A DNA stretch of 64,000 nt from Portulaca oleracea (lineage: Eukaryota; Streptophyta; Magnoliopsida; Caryophyllales; Portulacaceae), in contig CM055871.1 in the NCBI GenBank assembly GCA_029582165.1, forward strand, positions 379,501-443,500, written 5' to 3'. A program made the translations under genes and the position numbers. Positions 12,763 to 24,249 of the stretch are shown piece after piece (within the stretch, counting starts at the first letter, position 1; every line of letters starts with the position of its first letter). The notes under the pieces are model-generated. The model did not search any database. It saw only the letters and a program-made list of their open reading frames with translations, and had not been told where the DNA came from.

Positions 12763-13900
12763 TTTTGAAAAGTTTTGCATCTCTCCAAGACATTACAATA
12801 ACAACTCTTCAAAGTAATTTTACAAGAGGTTATTATTAGGGATATTGGATGACAATATACTGACCTTTGGGGGCATTGGATTGTAATATACCGACATTTA
12901 CTATTGGACAACAATATCCCTGACCTTTAAACTTAGGTGAGATTATTATACCAATAGTGACTAGGGTTAACTGGTCTCTGTTCTGACGTGACAGGCAGAA
13001 GGAAAATATCCGACCCTTGCCTAGTAGCCTCGTTAACCCCTCCGTTGTTCCCACTAACCCACATTAAGAAAAATCGGCCCTAACACAGTGACTAATGGGG
13101 TGGTGAACCGGTCTTCGTACTGACGTGACACACAACCAACCAATGTCTAGTAATGTGGGTTAGTGAGAAAAACTAAGGGGTTAATGGGATTATTGGCTTG
13201 GGACAGTTTTTTCCCTTCGCCAGCCACGTCAGTGCGCATGGAGACCAGTTCACCACCCCCTTAATTACTGTTGACATAATAATGTCACTAAGGTATAAAG
13301 GTCATGGATATTACTGTCCAATAGTAGATGTTAGTATATTACAATCCAACACCTCCAAAGGTCGGTATATTATTATCCAAAAACCTTATTATTAATCAAT
13401 ACTTGAGTGAAAAGTGCAGAAAATTGTTGATTTTCAATTCTTAGGTAGCACACTAAATTGATTGATAACTGCATTCAAGTTCTATAATTTCATTTCGCTA
13501 TTTAGAGTCTAAGATTAATCGATTAGTACATCACTTAAAAAGTTCAAAATCCTTTGTTTTTTTTTTGTAATTTTTAGGTGATTTACTAACTAAATTGATA
13601 GTTGTCCATACACCAACTAAATTGTACACTACATAATTAGAAGTTCAGAAGGTAAATTATTAAGGCAACACATTGTTACTGATACTAATATCTATTTCTC
13701 TAAATTCTTTTCACTAGAGAATGTTGCAATGAAATTTTAATTAAGGATAAAACAATGTTAACACATCATTTTTATTCGGTATTTAATTTCATTTTTTTGT
13801 ACGCGAGATTTTTATAGAATATCTCTCTAATATCTCTCCACTAATTGATTTTAAACCATATGTTGAAAAATAAAATAATGTTGTCGGCAAGTTTGTTTTA
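12100..13900. repeat. AT-rich dispersed repeat family, copy 1
   Basis: 12115-12300 recurs in direct orientation at 13911-14035 and 14864-14945. 12300-12720 recurs in direct orientation at 14945-15800 and inverted at 16310-16765. 12760-12838 plus 13386-13830 recur inverted at 15810-16300. No coding frame is conserved. A (TA)n run lies at 12728-12760. The family has the form of a non-coding element with long inverted ends (foldback or non-autonomous DNA transposon), but its true termini are not resolved. Confidence 0.75.
12839..13385. mobile_element. Mutator-like MITE, 547 bases, 9-base target duplication
   Basis: The ends are long inverted repeats: GGGATATTGGATGACAATAT at the left is mirrored by the complement of the right end, with similarity running over roughly 170 bases per arm. 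It is flanked by perfect 9-base duplications TTATTATTA at 12830-12838 and 13386-13394. The paralogous repeat copy at 16223-16243 has the same flanks with a single TTATTATTA (as its complement, 16228-16236), which is a clean empty site. Nine-base duplications and long inverted ends are typical of Mutator-like elements. It encodes nothing recognisable. Confidence 0.92.
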
Positions 13901-14035
13901 ATGGGTAACTCAATTCACGATTTTATAGAGTTAGAGATTAGATACTTTTAGTAAGTCACATATACAACAAGAATTATTGTTTGAAAGCCCCTTTTCTCTC
14001 TTTTACTCCCACGAAAGACTTTAGTTAACACTTTA

Positions 14036-14493
14036 GGGTTCATTTGGACTTAGGAAAGTAGCATTGAAAAAAATAATTTGGAAAATGAGAATTTTTTCTT
14101 TGTTTGGCTTGAACAAAAATGAATGGAAAAAAACAGTTGGAAAACTACATGGAAAATTTGGGAAAATAAAGAACAAAAAATTTTCCCTTCAAAAAATAAA
14201 AGGAAAGTTGAGAGAAAAATTTTGGATCTAAAAGTCAACCTTTCTCTCCTTCATCTCTTGCGACTCTTTGGATTCTCTCTCTCTAACTCTCGTCTTTCTT
14301 TCTCTAACTTTAACTCTCTCATCTCTCTCTCTCGCCTCTCTCTCTCTCTAACTCTCTTGTCTCTCTCTCTCTCTCTCTCTCTCCAACTCTCTCTTCTCTC
14401 TCTCTCTCTCTCTCTTTTCTCTCTTACTCTCTCTCTCTCTCTCTCTCTCTCTTGCTCTCTCTCTAAATCTCTCTTCTCTCTCTCTAACTCTCT

Positions 14494-14533
<40 letters not shown>

Positions 14534-14560
14534 ACTCACGTCTCTAGCTCTCTCTCTAAA

Positions 14561-14597
<37 letters not shown>

Positions 14598-14860
14598 CCT
14601 CTCTCCAGAATCACATCATATGATCTAAAAAAATGAAACTTGACATTTACAAGTTTCTATGCAAATTTTATTTTTCCATGCATTATTCCTCAAACCAAAC
14701 AAGGAAGAGAAAATTGAATGGAAAATCAATTTTTTTTCCTTCAAAATTGTACTTAAAGCAAACAACGGAAAAAAATTTACTTTACTACAAAAAATTTTTT
14801 CCTCTAATTTTTTTTCCACGAAATTTTTTCCACCCTGTTTTCCTAGGTTCAAACGGACCC
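14036..14860. mobile_element. Harbinger/Tourist-like MITE with internal CT microsatellite
   Basis: The termini GGGTTCATTTGGACTTAGG and the complement of the right end (GGGTCCGTTTGAACCTAGG) form ~19-base inverted repeats, flanked by TTA at 14033-14035 and 14861-14863. TTA duplications with GGG-starting ends fit PIF/Harbinger-type MITEs. Copy 1 at about 12222-12232 is the uninterrupted paralogous site. The middle holds a (CT)n-rich tract. The Leu/Ser open frame at 14123-14623 is a product of that tract. Confidence 0.85.
14268..14605. repeat. CT/AG microsatellite, interrupted
   Basis: About 340 bases of CTCTCT runs broken by short AACTCTC or CGTCTC units. It lies inside the Harbinger-like MITE and probably grew after insertion. 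It has no coding meaning. Confidence 0.95.
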
Positions 14861-15029
14861 TTAGTTTTTTGGGGTTGTCGTCAATCATAACTATTGGTAC
14901 TAATTTCAATTTTCCTCACATTAGCACATTTTGATCATTTGCTGCAAAACCCATAAATTTGTTATAAAGCCTTTTTAGATAATGTGCGCACTAATATAAA
15001 GTTACTGTAAGGTTGTATAAACTCTGTTG

Positions 15030-15428
15030 GTGTGTTTGGTTCTTTTCCGTGAAAATGTTTCTTGAGAAAATTTTCCCCGGGAAAGTTTTTCATAGGAAAA
15101 TTTTTCTCTGGGAAAGAGAATAATTCACAGTGTTTGGTTTACATTTAAAACATGGGAAAGTTTGTGGGAAAACTCATTTGAAATGTCCAAACTACACTAC
15201 ATATGTTAATTTATGAAATAATTTTTAGGGGTATTTTTGGAAATAAAGTTAAAAAAACTTTCCCTTTCCCATGTGACCAATGGGAAAGCTTTTACCATGA
15301 AGCTTAGGAAAATTGTGGGTCCCATGAAAAATTTTGATATCTCTATTTTGCTTCCAAACATGGGAAAGGTTAAGTCAATTAGGGAAACTTGACTTACTTT
15401 CCCGGGAAACACCATTAACCAAACACAC
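15030..15428. mobile_element. Second MITE in repeat copy 2, 399 bases
   Basis: Perfect 12-base ends GTGTGTTTGGTT and AACCAAACACAC enclose a body rich in mirrored GGGAAA and TTTCCC words. Copy 1 is continuous across the equivalent point (near 12380), so this is a later insertion. The target duplication is not clear; the family is perhaps hAT-like. Confidence 0.75.
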
Positions 15429-16770
15429 TAATTTAAAAAAAAAAAACCAAAAACAGTAATAATGTACATAATAATATATGACGTATCCTTTCCTCCATGT
15501 ATATATTGTTCTTACAAAGGTAACAATAAGCAACCACGTTTTATAAGGACACCCCCATCTTGTTGTAGAAACAAATCAAATCAAATTTATTTTGACAAAA
15601 GTGAAAAAGGTCGAAAAATAAATATAATTCTTTTCTCATAAACCAAAAAGAAAAAGAATGAAATCAACCAAATTTTTTCCTCTATTATTTCATAAAAAAG
15701 AATCAATTTAGATTTCATGCTTTGTACATAGTCAAATTCATTATAAATAAACTATCCCTAAAATCACCTTAATTTTTTAACTTAAATTATCATTTTAAAT
15801 CTCGTGTACTAAAAAAATGAAGTTAAATAATGAATAAAAATAATGCGTTAACATTGTTTTATCCCTAATTAAAATTTCATTGCAACATTCTCTAATGAAG
15901 AGAATTTAGAGCAATATATATTATTATCAATAACAATGTGTTGCCTGGATTTAAGAACATACTTTCTCAACTTCAAATTATGTTATGTACAATTTAGTTG
16001 GTGTAGGGACAATTATCAATCTAATTAGTAAATCACCTAAAAAATACAAAAAAGCCAAAGACTTATTATATTAACCTTTTAAGTGATTTACTAATTGATT
16101 AGTATTAGCTTCTAAATAGTGAAATAAAATTATAGAACTCGAATGCAGTTATCAATCAATTCAGTGCGTTACCTAAGAATTGGCAATCAAAGATTTTCTA
16201 CACTTTTCAAGTAACTCAGTTATTGATTAATAATAACCTCTTGAAAAATTACTTTGAAAGGTTGTTATTGTAATGTCTTGGAGAGATTCAAAACTTTTCA
16301 AAACTTATACATATATCACGTAAAATGAGAATTTAAGTTGAAAAATTAAGGTGATTTTAGGCATATTTTATTTATAATGAATTTGACTATGTACAAAGCA
16401 TGAAATCTAAATTGATTCTTTTCTGCGAAACAATAGAGGAAAAAGTATTGTGATTTCCTTCTCTTCCTTTTTGGTTTATAAGGAAAGAATTAATTTTTTC
16501 GACCTTTTTCACTTTTGTCAAAATAAAATTGATTTGATTTGTTTCTACAACTAGATGGAGGTGTCCTTATAAAACATGGTTGCTTATTGTTACCTTTGTA
16601 AGAACGATATATACATGGCTGGAAAGGATACGCCATATTATGTACATTATTCACTTAAACAGTTTATACAGCCTTACAATAAGTTTATTTTTATGTGCAC
16701 ATTATCTAAAAAGACTTTATAACACATTTATGGGTTTTGTGAACAATCCAAATGTGCTAAATATCTTTTT

Positions 16771-17311
16771 TCTGGTGTACTATCAAAAAGCAATTTACAT
16801 AAAAAGTGTATGCACTACTAGAGCTACGTTATTTAACAGTCGAAAAGAGCATAATGCTCAATGTACAAGTGTTATGGCCAAAAGATCTAACTTTTCGTGC
16901 ATGAACAATTCTCTTATAGTCCATTGGATATTGAAGATCCAAAAACAATTTTCGCCGAAATTGAACTAACTAATAGTAGATATGGTAGTGCACTGTATAG
17001 CCAGAAAAAATAGATGGTTTTTGTTAGTGTGAACTCTCTTATTTATCACATAAAGGAGTAACATCTCTGATGTCGAAAACTGAGTTGACATGAAATTTGA
17101 CCGTTACCTTTGTCACTTAAAGGTGACTATAAACATTGCATGTAAATAGTTTCGTCCTACGTACACACCGTAAACACAATAGTGTATGCATATAAAAGGA
17201 AATAGTTTTTTTTGGTCATAGATTAATAAATAAATTACAGAGTGAATATGATAGATAAAGATGGTATTCCATAACCTATACAATTCAATTCAGAGCTACT
17301 TATGCATTCAA
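16771..17311. other. Unassigned AT-rich spacer
   Basis: Past the right arm of repeat copy 2 I see no gene, repeat or terminal structure. The only long frame, which starts inside the repeat at 16580 and runs to 16969, follows the repeat arm and has no recognisable domain. Confidence 0.5.
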
Positions 17312-17334
17312 ATTTTTTTGTTTTTTTTTTTTTG
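17312..17334 (-). other. Poly(A) tail of minus-strand LINE
   Basis: A T-rich run (T7 G T15) on the plus strand is the A tail of the LINE whose coding fragments lie at 17392-19332. It marks the 3' end of the element. Confidence 0.75.
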
Positions 17335-17391
17335 GAAACATGACATCAATCTAAGACAAAAGGGAAAAGCAGAAAAATAAAAGCCAGGCCC

Positions 17392-17922
17392 TCATGCATA
17401 TGGAACAGCCCGCTTCCTTGCAGCAGTCGCAAGAAAGTGTGCCTCCTGAATCGATGCGCGAGGAACTTTGCAAATACATAGGAAATTGAAAGAAAGAAAA
17501 CGGCGGCGACATCTTTGCAGAAGATGATGGCATTCCGTCGGTGTAGTAGAGGAGCCCAAAAAAAATTGAATGATACTGCTAGAGTATGTATGGATCGTGA
17601 CCCGGCTCAAACCCCGCTGGATAGCACAGTATATTGCCCGGTCAATAGCAAGCAACTCCATCTGGACCGCCGATAATCCATAAGTTGGCTCCGCTTCCCG
17701 TAGTACCACAATATCATTCAGTAGCAACACCCAACTCACGCCTCCACAAAGTGTAGCTGCCGACCACGCACCATCACACAAAAAAGTACAGTTGGAGACC
17801 AAATTGCCGACTATATCCCCAGATTTCCAAATAAATTGAGAAGGGCTTGGTGACAAAGTCGGGGCAAGTGTAGCTGTGGGCCTTAACCTTGAAATATCCT
17901 GCTGAACCCACTGAATTAACAA
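17392..17922 (-). pseudogene. LINE ORF2 C-terminal RNase H-like domain
   Basis: The frame has CDGAW at about residue 49, GVSWVLL, AVQMELLAIDRAI and a downstream VPRASIQEAHFLA segment. This is the RNase H fold (RVT_3 type) found at the C terminus of plant L1-type LINE ORF2 proteins. It directly precedes the poly(A) tail. The upstream linker is in another frame (17916-18146), so the reading frame is broken. Confidence 0.75.
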
Positions 17923-18052
17923 ACTTGGTGGGAGTCACTGTTTGGCAAAGACAGCATTATTTCTGGCCCACCAGATATACCATAATATCGCCAGAAATAC
18001 CGTCGACAGGCGGTGGGGGGCATCATCTCTTCGGAACAACAAAGTGAGCCAG

Positions 18053-18580
18053 TTAGACAACCAGGTTTAGAAATCGACCGAAACCTGGTCCTGATTGGTG
18101 ATGCCCAGCTGAGATCCAAACCATAAACACTCGTGCCAAAGGACAAGCACGGAACAGATGTTCAATCGATTCAACACCGACAAAAAACTGATTGTTGCGC
18201 TCCCAGAAGGATTGACTAAACAACATATATTCAGGAGACAGCGCCGGGAGCTTGACCACTGGCCCACCGACCGGAATGCCGGGATGATGATATTCCGGTG
18301 ACACTGAGGATGAAGTCTCAGGTGACGATGAAGAATTGGACGAAGGGGCCTTCCTCCTCTTAGGAGCCTGAAAGACCTTAGGATACCCATCTCTCAGACG
18401 AGTGGTATAATATGGTGGGATTGGTGGCAGCGCCATGATTTTGTTTGTATAGAAAGGATCCATGCCGTAATGAACTGGAAAACCCTTTCCTTCAATCTCC
18501 ACAAGCTCAGCTGAAATACCTGCGGTGGCAGCCTCCAGAGAGGCCTTGCAAGCAAAAGTGCGTTGTCCTACTAAACACAA
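18053..18580 (-). pseudogene. Fused LINE fragment: end of ORF1 and zf-RVT segment of ORF2
   Basis: The frame starts in the last part of the ORF1 zinc knuckle (VGQRTFAC), runs through a Ser/Pro-rich low-complexity stretch, and ends with VESIEHLFRACPLARVFMVWI. The last segment is typical of the zinc-binding region after reverse transcriptase in plant LINEs. Endonuclease and RT, which should lie between, are absent. This frame therefore spans a large internal deletion. Confidence 0.7.
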
Positions 18581-19332
18581 CGTTTACAGAAGCATAAGAT
18601 ATTTTCATACCTGACCCTAACCCACACTGGGTTGTTCTGATCGTCATAGACATAGAAGCCTGGAAACAGCGGCCTCCGGAGGTCGATTTGCACTTTGATG
18701 CGGATAACTTCACTAGTAAAGTCACATTCATACGGAATACCAAACTCGGTAATGTTCCCGAGGATCGGCTGAAGATGACGGAGAGCGCCTTTCCATCTGT
18801 GTGTGAAAGGCAGATCCGGCAGCCTTACCCACAGCGATGTAAGGTTGAAGTCCATTGCTTCCAAGTGCGAGAAATCAGCACAGGACTTGAGAACCATCAA
18901 ACTTCCCTCCATTGCAACATTCTGGGCCCTAGTTAAAGCAAGCTTAGCATGCACATTGCCCACTTGGATCAAAAACAGTTTGCCATGTCCATTAATACGC
19001 TCCACCATCAGCCGTCCCTGAAGCCCCCAGAACGTACGGCCGATCTCCGCTATTTGAGCAGGCGTCCACTGTCGAGGGTCATGGATAAACCCGATAAAGG
19101 AGTGATTCCACTGATGGGTAAATTCTTCCGGTGGGGTCGGGAAGCGAAGCACCGGACCGGGGTGCGACGCTGAAAAAGGAGCAGTAGGCTGAGAAGGGGG
19201 GGCTGAGTGGGAAGATGGAGAAAAAGGCTTGAAAGTGGAAAAGTGAGAACCCATCATTTTCTTCCGTTTTTTCCGTTTGTGAGGGGGAAGGTATATGTCC
19301 GTTTCATCAGGAGGTTTGCTATAAATAGCCAT
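18571..19332 (-). pseudogene. LINE ORF1, DUF4283 and zinc knuckle protein
   Basis: The frame opens further upstream (19479), but the start at 19332 gives MAIYSKPPDETD followed by a basic KRKKRKK run and a Pro/Ser-rich region. A DUF4283 nucleic-acid-binding domain follows (KLALTRAQNVAMEG, LTSLWVRLPDLPF), then VRYENILCFCKRC, the first half of a CCHC knuckle. A frameshift inside the knuckle ends the frame. In LINEs this protein coats the RNA. Confidence 0.82.
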
Positions 19333-19824
19333 TACAAGAATCAAGCAGCTCGAAAGAAAAAGCCTATAGGAACCCGAGATCAGGTAAAATTCCAGAGAAT
19401 TAAACTCTGATAGAGCAGAGATGTCAGGCACAAATCTGGAAAACTGCACTAAGACTGATCTGATACGGAATGAGAACACGCGTAAGGTTGCTAGACCAAT
19501 AGGACACTGGCAGGGATGACGCAGATGGCTTGCATGGAGAATTCTCCGGCCACCTCATCGGCCGCCATTGGTAGTAGTGCTGGGCAGAGCAGTAAATATC
19601 CACATTTACTGCGGTAGTTGTACATCATTTCACCTTATCGTGCTAGCGTCCACTTGCAAATCTAAGCAATCAAACGATGGAGAAAGTGCCACGTTCGCGG
19701 ATCATAAACGTTGGGTTGGTAGTTGACGAAAAGAAGAGCGGTGCATTTAATGCTAGGAGGAAGAGTAGGAATTCAAAGAAAGGAGAGAGGTGAGAGCATA
19801 TCTCACTAGTTTTCTCTCACTAAT
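19333..19824. other. Probable LINE 5' leader and spacer
   Basis: It lies upstream of LINE ORF1 on the minus strand. It is less AT-rich than its surroundings. The LINE 5' end and its target duplication could not be fixed. Confidence 0.4.
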
Positions 19825-20254
19825 GGCCTGTTTGTTTTGGGGTTATAGGAGGAGAAGGGAGGGAAAAGAAGGGGAAATGAGATAAATAACCTCTTATATC
19901 CTTGTTTGGATAAATAAATAGGAGGGGAGGGGAGGGGAACCGTTCACCTCCATTCCCCTCCATTAACCCCCTTTTCATTAACCCCTAATATGAGGGTTAA
20001 CGGAGGGGAAGGGAACTCATTATAATTAAAAAAAAAGAAAATAATTTTATTAATATAATAAACTACTTGATTTTTCTCCTCTTCCCCTCCTTCCCTCCAT
20101 TTTCTAATCCAAACACAGCAATTAACCTTTCTTACCCCTCATTCCCCTCCACTTATAATCCAAACAAGATAGAAATAGATCATCTCCCCTTCCCTCCCCT
20201 CCCCTCCCCTCCCCTACCCTCCTCTCCCCTCCCCCTCTAATAATCAAACAGAGT
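19825..20254. mobile_element. MITE-like element with GGGGA/CCCCT arms
   Basis: The left end CTGTTTGTTTTGGGG and the complement of the right end (CTGTTTGATTATTAG) form imperfect inverted repeats. Left-arm GGAGGGGAGGGGA is mirrored by right-arm CCCCTCCCCTCCCC, so the strand can fold back. An inner AATCCAAACA-type motif occurs on both sides. Probably a hAT-like MITE; the target duplication is not clear. Confidence 0.6.
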
Positions 20255-22389
20255 GTAAGAGAGAACTTTTAATACAACCACCTCTCAAGGGTTGCTTATG
20301 CGTTCAGTTTTATAAAGAAGGTAAGGTTTAACTATTTTCTTATTTATTACGTTGTACTTATTTTAGACTTGCAAAATGACATGTGTCATTGATTTCATGT
20401 AAAGCGTAGGATTGGATTTTTATGTATAGACCTAGAAAGATTTTATGTTTGGTAATTGGTGTTTTGTTATATATAGATAGTGTACTGGATATGTTGTTTT
20501 TCCAGGTGAAGGGCATTTTTAAATAGTCAAGTGCCTTTTATGATTAGAGGGACGATAATTCATCAAAGTGATGACTTGATTTGCTGCTAGGACAAAATTT
20601 AACATGTGGTTGTTAAGCATAGGAGTTGAGAAAGCTCAATGCAATTATACTCTTTCAATGATAAAGTGGATGATCATAATTTATTAAAACTCCAGCATCA
20701 CGCTAAACACTAATGCAATCATATCTTACATATAGCATTACTGCAATCCCTAACAATAACAATAATCCTTAGAATGGATCTTAAACAAATGCAATGGATA
20801 TAGTGGCCAGAAGTAGTCAGTGTTTCTATATCAGGAGATAGTCAACTAGCACAGTACTCGATTATTACTTATCTGACCTTGATCATATATCTTGGAAGGA
20901 TAGTCAAAATGGCTCAATGCTTACAATATTCATTAATTCTCTCTTCCTAGTCATATTTACTTGCCCTTTATAACCTGCTCAAAAGGAGTATGTATCTGAT
21001 ACGTGTCTCATTATCATGGTAACTTATGAGGGGTTCTGCATATCGAGCAGCCAAGAGGAAACCATGATCAAGGCCACCAAGCAAGACATTCACACATTAA
21101 TCAGGTATTACACTCGGTTTGGGCCTCATGATCAAGGTTCCTCTACCACTTTTTTAACCTTTTGGGGCACTCACGAGATCCATTGGGGCTTCTTGGGTCA
21201 TGAGTTGGTGTTAAACATAAGAAAAGATAGAAGAATGTACAACGAGAAAGATCAAGAGCGTTACGAAGAAGGCCTAAGGCACGACCATGTCATACTAACA
21301 CACACATAGGAGATGAAGTCAAGTAAAATTCAGAAAAGAAGACACGATTGTGTCAGAAATCAATATAATAGTGATCCCCTTTTTTGTAGAGTGGTCATGC
21401 TCATGTCGTCTAATGACACACTCGTGGCCCCTAGTTGTGGTCGTGCCCCCTTCTCCAAGCAAAGGGACTCGATTGTGTCACTAATCGACAGTCATCACCC
21501 CCCATCCAGAAGGGAGGACACGGCCATGTCATTAACTAACACGATAGCGTCATCTACTATATTTTCAGATGAGTTCTTTAAATGTAATTCTCTTTATCTT
21601 TAAATGGGTTCTCCCATTACCCATGTAATTTTCCCTTTTTACCCCTCTCCATGAAGGATATTTTAGCTATGTTTAATCTTAGCCTTTAGTTTCTAATAGG
21701 TTGTTTATGGTCCGTGAGGGCTTACCCAATCAAATGCGTTTATTATCAAGGCATTTGAAGGGAAAATGCGGTCTTCTTTTGATCAATCAAATGTAGAGTA
21801 TTATTGAGACCCAGTTGCAAAATTCTTTCTCAATGCTTTATCCATTTTGGAGATGCTTTTGCATACTTTATTTAAAAAATAGTTGATGATTACTTTAAGA
21901 TCTTTTTGGTAGGGTATTTGATGTTGCCATGGTGGTTTCATGGTGATCCTAATCTTTATTTATCCATCCTTAAAAGCGTCTAGGCCAATTGTTTTTTAAG
22001 ATCTTTACAAGTGATCATATCTTTTTTTTTTGGTATTTGATCTTGTTTGGGGTTGTCATTATACACGGTTGGATTGGGTGTTTTACGTGGTGTTGTATTA
22101 TCATTGTCTCGCTAAGAGTAGTAAGTTATGATTTCTATAGTTGAGTTTTGATTATCCAAGACTTGTAGCTTTTCCTTGGGCATGCTATCAGTCATAAAGA
22201 TAAGTCGATCTTTACTATCTGAATATGCATCAAATTGGTATTGGATCTTAGGAGAAAAAGATTGGTTGAGTTTTGTTGATTTGTTGAATTTGTGATTAAT
22301 CCCAAACACATTTTTCGCCTAACATAACCATTATTTAGAAATATACAAAATCACCCTAAAGTTGCATCGGTACATTGTACAACCATGTT
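20255..22389. other. Gene-free stretch with short dyad words at 21281-21535
   Basis: No gene or complete transposon is recognised. GACACGATTGTGTC (21341-21354), GACTCGATTGTGTC (about 21467), GACACACTCGTGGC and GACACGGCCATGTC (21518-21531) form a cluster resembling the palindrome arrays of the LTRs further right. It may be a remnant of another LTR family. The 97-codon frame at 21016 is not supported by any motif. Confidence 0.45.
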
Positions 22390-23838
22390 AGACACAGTTT
22401 AGGCAATCCTGATGTGTTTTGGTTTGAAAAGGAGTCGCAACCCGACTTTTTTAACGGAAAAATTCAAGACAAAAGACAAAACCAAAAAGAAAACAAGAAA
22501 GACTCCGCCTACAAAACCAAGAAGTGGATTCGGGGGTAAGGCTACGATCCCGAAAGGTAGGAACCTTTTGAGTTTGCCTCTCACAAAAGGAAAGACCCTA
22601 CTAAAAGTTATAAAATGTGCTTTTAATAAAGTTTGGAAGGAAATTAAATTGAAACTTTAAATGATTATTTCGTTGAACATGCAAAAGGGTAAAAGAATTA
22701 AAACGTTTACACAATTTTACATGAAAAGAAACACACAAAAAGTACATACATGATGTTTTTGGGAGAAGCCTTGCCTAGCCTTTCTTGAAGTGCTTGAGCC
22801 TCACTCTTGAATTAGCTTCCATGAATGTCTCGAATACTCCTCTTGAAGATGTTAAATAGAACCAAAAGTTTTGGTGGAAACGTGGATGAAAAGGGGTAGG
22901 AAAAGACCCTTTTGTGGGGTTTTTGGGGAGTATAAGGTTTGGCTTTTTTTTTTGGAGTTTTATGGAGTTTATGTAGGGATAATAGAGGATAAGATAAGAA
23001 TATAGATTGGAGGTTTTATGATAGTTTTAAGAGAGTAGAGAAATGGAGATGGTGATGGAGTAGAATTTAGGAGTAGAAAGATGATAGAATGGAGATTAAG
23101 GAAATGATGAGAGAAGTGAAGAATGAGAGAATAGTAGTGTAGGGAGGATAGAATGAATGAGTTGGTGTAGGAGGAAATGATGTTGTTGATTGTGTTTGGC
23201 TTCGATCTTAAGGAGGTATTTATAGGCAAAGGGAGCTTGGGTATGCATGCATTCACCCACACAGAAGTCATTGACTTCAAGTTCGATTGGACTATAGGGA
23301 GGAGGGATGTATCATGCACCTCGTGGTCAGCAATGGCAGAAGAATTAACCTGGGTCTGAACACATTTAACGCTGATCGGCCTTGAGGCAAGGGGGAGTGT
23401 ACTTTGTCTTCGCTCATGTACCTTTGGTCAGTGTGAGTGTGAATAGTGCATGAGCATAAAGAACTTATTCACACTTGGACGATGCATGCTTTATTTAACT
23501 CAAATTGAGGGTCTTTGTGAGGTTTCGATCTTGAGACTTCTTGGAGCTTCTTTGCATGTGTCTTTTACATGGCAAGTGCATGCGCCACGGTCCGTGGCAT
23601 GTTGTTTTTTCATAATAAAATAACTTTTGACACTATCTAACATACTACCATACTATCTTAGGATATATACTTTGTTCAAAGGTATTGACTTGTGTGAACC
23701 CAGTATGACGAAATAATATAGTTGTAATTAAGCACATTTAATTACCAACTACGGAGGTCTCCGGCAAGACTAAAATTACTATATTACTCTGTCTTAAATA
23801 CTCCAATTAAATTGAATATTGTTGGGACTTTCCCAATA
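22390..23838 (-). repeat. Composite minus-strand LTR fragment
   Basis: Two signals are joined. At 23600-23838 the minus strand matches the start of the copia LTR at 60631-60860 (TTGGGAA...TCCCAACA, then ACAACTATATTATTT). At 22390-22700 it shares the GAGTCG...GGATTCGGGGGTAAGG segment of the Tat-like LTRs at 34310, 42415 and 44985. A minus TATA box lies at 23217-23224 (TATAAATA on that strand), and a CCACGG-T-CCGTGG palindrome lies at 23585-23597 upstream of it. Boundaries are uncertain. Confidence 0.5.
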
Positions 23839-24244
23839 ATGCTACTTATGGTTTAATGTGGGGTATTAATAATATATCGAAGTATGTTTAGCATTTAAAA
23901 TAATAGAAAAAAAAATTTATTTTGAGTTATTGATAGGTCGACGTAGTCTGGCCCATTGACCGACCCTTTCTCATTATTAAATGAGTTGATCCTTTAACAA
24001 CCTGACCCATTAACGTCCAAAACCATTACCGATTCCATTGTTTATGGCTCGACCCTCTTAAACCTATGGAGACCCGACCCATTGCCCACCCCTATCTGCA
24101 AGTGAGCAATCAAACTATTGATAGTAAATAACCTAATATATACAAGTAAACAATCACACTATTTAGACCATAAACTCTAGGAGCTCCTAATAAATTGCAC
24201 GCTTAAATACATAAATATCTCCATTTTGAGTTGATATTAATGTT
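23839..24244. other. Spacer with no recognised feature
   Basis: AT-rich sequence. A CGACCC/GACCCATT-rich patch lies at 23940-24090. I see no gene or transposon end. Confidence 0.4.
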
Positions 24245-24249
24245 GGTAT

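Larger units (their letters stand above)
13905..16770. repeat. AT-rich dispersed repeat family, copy 2 with inverted arms
   Basis: The left arm (13911-15800, interrupted by two MITEs) is direct to copy 1. The core 15810-16300 is the inverse of the core of copy 1. The right arm 16310-16765 is the inverse of the left arm. Copy 2 therefore looks like a complete element with inverted arms of at least ~450 bases and a ~500-base core, while copy 1 looks like a partial copy joined head-on. Coding potential is not evident. Confidence 0.75.

Noticed and set aside
14123..14623. 166-codon Leu/Ser-rich open frame
   Set aside because: It reads through a CT microsatellite inside a MITE, so its composition follows from the repeat.
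18688..19410. Plus-strand open frames opposite LINE ORF1
   Set aside because: Antisense shadows of the minus-strand DUF4283 frame, without own motifs.
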